A stretch of 25,175 nucleotides of DNA. Source: Spirochaetia bacterium. GTDB taxonomy: Bacteria; Spirochaetota; Spirochaetia; Treponematales; Breznakiellaceae. The position numbers and the translations under genes are program-made. The first letter of the stretch is position 1. Each line of letters opens with the position of its first letter. The stretch covers positions 1 to 25,175 of the forward strand of contig BOAV01000031.1 in the NCBI GenBank assembly GCA_026002045.1. Direction: 5' to 3'. The notes beneath the pieces are model-generated. The model saw nothing but the letters and a program-made list of their open reading frames with translations. It was not told the origin of the DNA and ran no database searches. Below are positions 21,153 through 25,175 of this stretch, piece after piece.

Positions 21153-22157
21153 ATGGCTACAGTTGAACCGAAGTTAGTTTCAAGTCCGGTTATCAAACGC
21201 TACAACGGCGGGGAGCCGGTTTTATCAAAGAAAGACATCCCATACAAGGCGGATTGTATCTTTAATGCGGGCGTCACCAAATATAACGGGCGCTACGTGA
21301 TGGTATTCCGCAACGACTACGACCCCGACCCCGAAACGCAGTTTATGCATAATCGCGAGTTAGGCGTTGCATACAGCGCGGACGGCAAACATTGGGAAGT
21401 GGAAAAAAAGCCCTTCCTCACCGCCGACATGATGCACGATGACGACGTGGTCTTTGTGTATGACCCGCGACTTACGGTGATTGACGGCGTGTGCTACCTT
21501 TGCTTTGCGGTGGACACGAAGCACGGTGTCTGCGGCGGCATCGCCCGTACCGACGACTTCGAGCATATTACGGTGCTGTCGCGCTCCGCGCCGGACAACC
21601 GCAACATGGTGCTGTTCCCCGAAAAAGCGGGCGGCAAATATTGGCGGCTGGAGCGTCCCTTCCCCGTGTATTCGCGCGGCGGCATAGACCGCTTCGATAT
21701 ATGGTCCTCGGCATCGCCCGACCTGCGCTACTGGGGCGACACATCGCTCACGCTGGCGGTGGAGCAGGTGCCCTATTCCAATGACAAAATCGGTCCCGCG
21801 GCGCCTCCTGTCCGTACAAAAAAAGGCTGGCTTACGGTGTTTCACGCGGTGGATATTGACCGCACCCGCGGCAAAAACGGCTGGGAAGCAAAGTGGCAAA
21901 AGCGCTACTGCGCCGGTGTTGCGCTGCTCGACCTTGATAATCCGTCAAAGGTCATCGGCTTGAGCCGCGAACCGCTGATTGCGCCCGAAACCGACTACGA
22001 AGTAAACGGCGGTTTCCGCAACAATGTCATTTTCCCCGGCGGACTGATTGTCGAACCGGACGGCGAAGCGAAAATTTATTACGGCGCGTCAGACACGGTG
22101 GAGTGTCTCGCAAGCGCCCACATCGATGACTTGGTAAATTTGTGTAAACCGCTGTAA
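21153..22157 (+). CDS. GH130 family beta-mannoside phosphorylase or hydrolase
   Basis: This 334-residue five-bladed beta-propeller enzyme is recognisable from NAGVTKYNGRYVMVFRND, YDPRLT, NMVLFPEK with YWRLERPF, KIGPAAPPV and VIFPGGLI with KIYYGASDT. Asp104 in YDPRLT aligns with the catalytic acid of characterised GH130 enzymes. Most family members cleave beta-1,4- or beta-1,2-mannosides with phosphate to release mannose 1-phosphate; some are hydrolases. I cannot assign the subfamily by eye. There is no signal peptide, so it acts inside the cell on sugar delivered by system 2. AAGGAG lies 6 bases before the ATG. Mannose 1-phosphate would need a phosphomannomutase before the ManA-like step. It is the last gene of the operon and of the island, ending 79 bases before the right boundary repeat. 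Confidence 0.92.
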   Translation: MATVEPKLVSSPVIKRYNGGEPVLSKKDIPYKADCIFNAGVTKYNGRYVMVFRNDYDPDPETQFMHNRELGVAYSADGKHWEVEKKPFLTADMMHDDDVVFVYDPRLTVIDGVCYLCFAVDTKHGVCGGIARTDDFEHITVLSRSAPDNRNMVLFPEKAGGKYWRLERPFPVYSRGGIDRFDIWSSASPDLRYWGDTSLTLAVEQVPYSNDKIGPAAPPVRTKKGWLTVFHAVDIDRTRGKNGWEAKWQKRYCAGVALLDLDNPSKVIGLSREPLIAPETDYEVNGGFRNNVIFPGGLIVEPDGEAKIYYGASDTVECLASAHIDDLVNLCKPL

Positions 22158-22236
22158 AAAGAGGGGGCTATGATGTCCCGGAATTACCGATAGCTTTCAC
22201 TTGAGCCGCCGCGGTATGGACCGGAACCGCTCTTGC

Positions 22237-22283
22237 CCGACTACTTTTTACTAATTGCCTTCAGCACCACGCTTGTCCATTTC
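22237..22283. repeat. Right copy of 47-bp direct repeat flanking the carbohydrate island
   Basis: This copy matches 9010-9056 with four substitutions. It contains the real rarA 3' end (minus strand). On the plus strand it keeps CCG-ACT-ACT-TTT-TAC-TAA, i.e. PTTFY-stop, compared with PATFY-stop at the end of intact hrpB, so a scrap of the hrpB terminus remains next to rarA. No tRNA gene or integrase is visible beside either copy. Confidence 0.85.
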
Positions 22284-24565
22284 CAGACCACCGGCCCCTG
22301 TTTTATCCGGTCCCGGAGGATTTCCTCCGCACGGGCAAAGTCCTTTTTCCCCAATTTTTTGCCGATAAAGGCCCCCCAGCGGGAATGGTCCTGATCGAAC
22401 CAGGCGGCCAGGTCCCGCTCTGTGATGAGCCGTTCTTCCTTTTGGTCCAGGCTGGTCAGGGTGACGGTGAAGCCCGCGCCCTCAAAGGCCGATTTCAGGG
22501 TGTCGCCGTCCCATGTCCATGTACCGGTTTCGGCAAAGAACGATTCCTCCGCTTCCCCAAGCTTGTCCGCCGGTTCCGGCACATCGCTGTCGGCCAGTAT
22601 CCGGGAGATCCGTTCGCCCAGCCGGGGAGGGGACTGGAGGAGGACCAGATCACCTTCGGGCGTGAGGAGCCGGTGTGCTTTTTCGGCAAAGGTTTTGAAC
22701 ACTTCGGAGGGGGAGGGCGCGCCGCCCTTTGCGGATCTGTTGCCTAAAATCCGCCGCCAGGGTTCACGGGCAAAGATATGGTCGAATATACCGGCGGCAA
22801 ACCATTCCGATGCCTGCGCCGGTTCCGGGAGCATCCCGGAGGGGCTGACGGCGATTTGGGGCTGCTCAATTTCATCCAGAGTTGCCGCATAGCCCAGGAG
22901 GGTGTCCCGGCTCGCGTCATTGTCCACCAGGGCGGCGGTGAGCCCCTCGGGGGTGCGGCGGAGGCTTTCCCAGAGGAGGAGGCCGTCGTTGGCGGCGGCG
23001 ATGAGGATGCGGTCGTGGCCCCGGATTATTGACTGGCCCAGGATGGCTTCCCGGTCGGAGAGGAGCAGACTGCTGCGCCCCGATTCGAGCCGTTTAAACC
23101 AGCCCTCCCGGCCCCTGGACACGGCGGACCAGGTGAGTACTTCCCCGTCACCGATGAGGCCGTTATTTCCGGCTGCACTGTCACCCAAAACAATAGCCGC
23201 CTGGAGTTCCCGTTTCCGCAAAACTTCTTCCCGGATTTTTCCTTCATAACCCATCCGGGAGGGCATATAAAAAATTTTCCCCATAAGGGCCGAAGGGAGG
23301 TACTGCTGGGCGGCCCAGTGGTCCCGGTAGGCGTGGGGGTAAACGTAACCTTCCCCATGGCCGAAGCTTTCGCCGTCCCGGCTGGCGTCCCGCAGGTGGT
23401 TGGGCACCTCGGCGTCCTCCTTTTCCACTTCCTTCATCACATCGAAAAAGTTCAGGGTGGTGTTGGACTTGGGGGCAGTGGCAAGGTAGAGGCAGGCGTG
23501 GATAAGGGGGAAGTTGCCTTCGGGAAAGCCGATGCGGTCAAAGGCTTCGGCGCAGGAAATCACCACAGCCAAGGCGTGGGGGTCCGCAAGGCCCACGTCC
23601 TCGCTTGCCAGGATGATCATTCTACGGAAGATGAAGCTGGGGTCTTCCCCGGCGCGGATCATCTTGGCAAGCCAGTAGAGGCTGCCGTCGGGGTCGCTGC
23701 CGCGGACGCTTTTGATAAAGGCGCTGATGGTATCGAAGTGGTAATCCCCGTCCCGGTCGTAAAGCAGGGCCCGGCGCTGGATACTTTCCTCGGCGGCAAT
23801 CAGGGACACCAGGATTTCCGCGCCTTCCGGGGGAGGCCAATGGGTAAGGCCGGTGGCCGCATCGGTTCCCTCCGGGAGCGAAGTTTCTATCGCCAGTTCC
23901 AGGGCATTGAGGAGGCTCCGGGCGTCGCCACCGGCGACCTCCACCAGATGATCCATGGCCCCCTCTTCAAAACTGACCTGCCATTTGCCGTAGCCCCGTT
24001 CTTTGTCCGCAAGGGTGCGGCGGGCGGTTTCCCGGAGATCCTCCTGGGTGAGGGGCTTGAGCTGAAAGACCCGGCTCCGGCTGACCAGGGCCCGGTTTAC
24101 CTCGAAAAAGGGATTTTCCGTGGTGGCCCCCACCAGGATTACCGTGCCGTTTTCCACCCAGGGGAGGAGGGCGTCCTGCTGGGCCTTGTTCCAGCGGTGG
24201 ACCTCGTCCACAAAGAGGATGGTCCGCTTGCCGTAGAGCCTGCGCCGCTCGTCACTGCGGTCGATTGCCTCCCGGATATCCTTGATGCCGGACAGCACCG
24301 CATTGAGGCTTTCAAAGGCCGCCTGAGTGCTGTTGGCGATAACCCGGGCCAGGCTGGTTTTGCCCGTGCCGGGGGGGCCGTAAAAGATGATTGAAGAGAG
24401 CCGGTCCGCCTGAATGGCCCGCCGCAGGAGCCTCCCCGGCCCCACGATGTGGTCCTGGCCGATGATGTCTTCCAGGGTTTGGGGACGCATCCGGTCCGCC
24501 AGGGGCCCCTGATTCCCCGCATCTCCGGGGACTTGAGCCCCCCGGACTGTAAAAAGGTCACTCAT
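22241..24565 (-). CDS. rarA: RarA/MgsA-type AAA+ ATPase with methyltransferase-like C-terminal domain
   Basis: This 774-residue protein has two parts. Residues 1-~445 are a RarA/MgsA (Mgs1/WRNIP1) recombination factor with Walker A GPPGTGKTS (63-71), Walker B DEVH (120-123), sensor VGATTENP (145-152) and SRSR near 162-165, then the tetramerisation region with LDRIGFPEG-like sequence and AAQQYLP. This family acts at stalled replication forks. Residues ~490-774 resemble a class I methyltransferase fold: a motif I-like ILIAAANDGLLLWE (520-533), DNDAS (548-552), and a later RLLTPEGDLVLLQ block. The canonical GxGxG is degraded, so methyl transfer is doubtful. The total length is well above the ~430-450 residues of ordinary RarA; such extended forms are, to my recollection, found in spirochaetes. 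The start ATG has no clear Shine-Dalgarno. It follows the hypothetical gene on the same strand by 25 bases. Confidence 0.92.
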   Translation of the reverse strand: MSDLFTVRGAQVPGDAGNQGPLADRMRPQTLEDIIGQDHIVGPGRLLRRAIQADRLSSIIFYGPPGTGKTSLARVIANSTQAAFESLNAVLSGIKDIREAIDRSDERRRLYGKRTILFVDEVHRWNKAQQDALLPWVENGTVILVGATTENPFFEVNRALVSRSRVFQLKPLTQEDLRETARRTLADKERGYGKWQVSFEEGAMDHLVEVAGGDARSLLNALELAIETSLPEGTDAATGLTHWPPPEGAEILVSLIAAEESIQRRALLYDRDGDYHFDTISAFIKSVRGSDPDGSLYWLAKMIRAGEDPSFIFRRMIILASEDVGLADPHALAVVISCAEAFDRIGFPEGNFPLIHACLYLATAPKSNTTLNFFDVMKEVEKEDAEVPNHLRDASRDGESFGHGEGYVYPHAYRDHWAAQQYLPSALMGKIFYMPSRMGYEGKIREEVLRKRELQAAIVLGDSAAGNNGLIGDGEVLTWSAVSRGREGWFKRLESGRSSLLLSDREAILGQSIIRGHDRILIAAANDGLLLWESLRRTPEGLTAALVDNDASRDTLLGYAATLDEIEQPQIAVSPSGMLPEPAQASEWFAAGIFDHIFAREPWRRILGNRSAKGGAPSPSEVFKTFAEKAHRLLTPEGDLVLLQSPPRLGERISRILADSDVPEPADKLGEAEESFFAETGTWTWDGDTLKSAFEGAGFTVTLTSLDQKEERLITERDLAAWFDQDHSRWGAFIGKKLGKKDFARAEEILRDRIKQGPVVWKWTSVVLKAISKK

Positions 24566-24590
24566 GGGCTAATCCGTATACCGGGCCGGT

Positions 24591-25070
24591 CTATTCTTCA
24601 GCATTCCATTCATTATTTCGGTATGACCAAACCCCGCCTTCAAGTCCATCCGTTGATGCGCCGGTACCCTGAATGGCCGCAAAAAGGATGCCGTCAGGGG
24701 CCTGAAAGAGATGATTTACCGGACGGGGACCAATGGTAACATCATATTTATCAGCTCCATTATTTTCGCTGCGAACACTGGAAGGATCCCCGGTACCCGG
24801 CTTTTGCAGTGCCGCGCCGGTCAGGTTTCCGCCGGACAATACTATTTCCCGGTACCCGTAGGCATTAATATCGCTGTCTCCGGTAGCCGGCTGAATCCCC
24901 AGCAGGAGCAATTTGTCGCCGGAACCATCACCCCAGCGGGCAATGGCCCCGGTCATGCGCTGGCCGGTGGGAGCTACGGTAGTGACGGAGCTTGTATTGG
25001 CCTTGAGTATATCCCCATTCCGGGCCGCCGCAACAACATCGCCACCGCTTACCTTTATAAGCCCATTCAT
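24591..25070 (-). CDS. Unrecognised protein, C-terminal part (treponemal WSYR/WNAEE type)
   Basis: The last 160 residues of a protein are visible. They are rich in short beta-strand-like stretches: NGLIKVSGG, VAAARNGDIL, KLLLLGIQ, YGYREIVLSGG, VNHLFQAPDGILFAAIQGTG, and the end GGVWSYRNNEWNAEE. From memory this ending recurs in hypothetical proteins of gut treponemes, possibly beta-propeller-like surface or lipoproteins; I cannot name a function. ATG 25070 is an internal methionine rather than a convincing start, with no Shine-Dalgarno before it. The frame stays open upstream to TGA at 25139-25137, but the residues there (FFFIIRFFLRSRG) look unlike the rest, so a frameshift or junction near 25085-25095 is possible. 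It lies 25 bases upstream of rarA on the same strand. Confidence 0.6.
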   Translation of the reverse strand: MNGLIKVSGGDVVAAARNGDILKANTSSVTTVAPTGQRMTGAIARWGDGSGDKLLLLGIQPATGDSDINAYGYREIVLSGGNLTGAALQKPGTGDPSSVRSENNGADKYDVTIGPRPVNHLFQAPDGILFAAIQGTGASTDGLEGGVWSYRNNEWNAEE

Positions 25071-25141
25071 GCCCAGGAACCGGAATCCCCGGGATCGGAG
25101 GAAGAACCGGATTATGAAGAAGAAATACCCATTGAGTCAGA

Positions 25142-25165
25142 CTGGGGGGGCTATACGCCCCCCAG
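25142..25165 (+). terminator. GC-rich hairpin at the right edge
   Basis: CTGGGGGG (25142-25149) pairs with CCCCCCAG (25158-25165) around a short loop, followed on the plus strand by CCTTTATT. It looks like an intrinsic terminator, or the symmetric stem of one, but no plus-strand gene ending here can be supported, so the direction is uncertain. Confidence 0.4.
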
Positions 25166-25175
25166 CCTTTATTCA

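Noticed and set aside
22211..22230. Hairpin GCGGT...ACCGC after the GH130 gene as a terminator.
   Set aside because: The stem is only 5 base pairs with a 10-base loop and no T-run; it is too weak to call.
22158..22236. Longer hrpB 3' remnant beside rarA (for example a GCGGTAT...CCGGAA pattern similar to 8978-9008).
   Set aside because: Beyond the 47-bp repeat the match needs a gap of more than ten bases and is not better than chance by eye.
1..22283. A CRISPR array, tRNA or rRNA gene, or integrase explaining the repeats.
   Set aside because: I found no regularly spaced repeats with spacers, no cloverleaf-like sequence at the island edges, and no recombinase motifs in any frame with coding character.
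23318..24394. 358-codon plus-strand frame opposite rarA.
   Set aside because: It is a shadow of a high-GC gene: glycine/valine-rich translation without motifs, fully inside the clearly recognisable RarA coding sequence.
24711..25175. Long open plus-strand frame to the window edge, ending in an acidic stretch (SEEEPDYEEEIPIESD).
   Set aside because: It lies opposite the minus-strand frame with the familiar NHLFQ...WSYR...WNAEE ending, has no Shine-Dalgarno, and its first part reads like the complement of real coding. The last 35 residues look more protein-like, so I leave a small doubt about the extreme edge.

Overview
The window looks like a piece of a spirochaete chromosome, most likely a gut-type Treponema. 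The reasons are: two sugar-binding proteins whose signal peptides end in FAGG followed by a GGK(K)D-like stretch, a RarA/MgsA ATPase with a degenerate methyltransferase-like C-terminal half, a C-terminal protein fragment ending in WSYR...WNAEE that resembles treponemal hypothetical proteins, and dense operons with AT-rich promoters in otherwise moderately GC-rich DNA. This assignment rests on recalled family resemblance, not on a search.

Region 1 (1-6406, plus strand) is a tightly overlapping operon: a 5'-truncated carboxymuconolactone-decarboxylase-like gene, an SDR dehydrogenase of the mycofactocin-associated type, a proline-iminopeptidase-like alpha/beta hydrolase, a GPH (MelB-like) sugar symporter, a GH1 beta-glycosidase and a second GPH symporter. 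It could import small glycosides, split them in the cytoplasm and process the aglycone. The first 128 bases are an inverted copy of the start of hrpB (6404-6533), and they cut into the decarboxylase-like gene. This is either a real rearrangement or a chimeric contig end.

Region 2 (6448-9027) is the helicase gene hrpB. In the ancestor it probably faced rarA (22241-24565, minus strand), with overlapping 3' ends. A 47-base imperfect direct repeat made of that hrpB/rarA junction now lies at both 9010-9056 and 22237-22283.

Region 3 (9057-22236) sits between those repeats and is a 13.2-kb carbohydrate island. It contains a LacI-type regulator (minus); an operon of sugar-binding protein, two permeases, a GH42-like glycosidase and a mannose-6-phosphate-isomerase-like protein; a divergent GH20 hexosaminidase (minus); and a second operon of sugar-binding protein, two permeases and a GH130 mannoside phosphorylase/hydrolase. 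Both operons have the same promoter layout, with a consensus-like -35/-10 followed by a 25-base palindrome built on GGTTATC-T-GATAACC. The LacI protein is therefore very likely the local repressor of both. No ABC ATPase gene is present, so a shared ATPase elsewhere is expected. The enzyme set suggests use of mannose-, hexosamine- and galactose-type oligosaccharides.

Region 4 (22241-25175, minus strand) holds rarA and, just upstream of it, the 3' part of an unrecognised protein gene that runs towards the window edge. No gene-free stretch exceeds 300 bases. The longest gaps are the two regulatory regions, 10076-10290 and 17775-17952.
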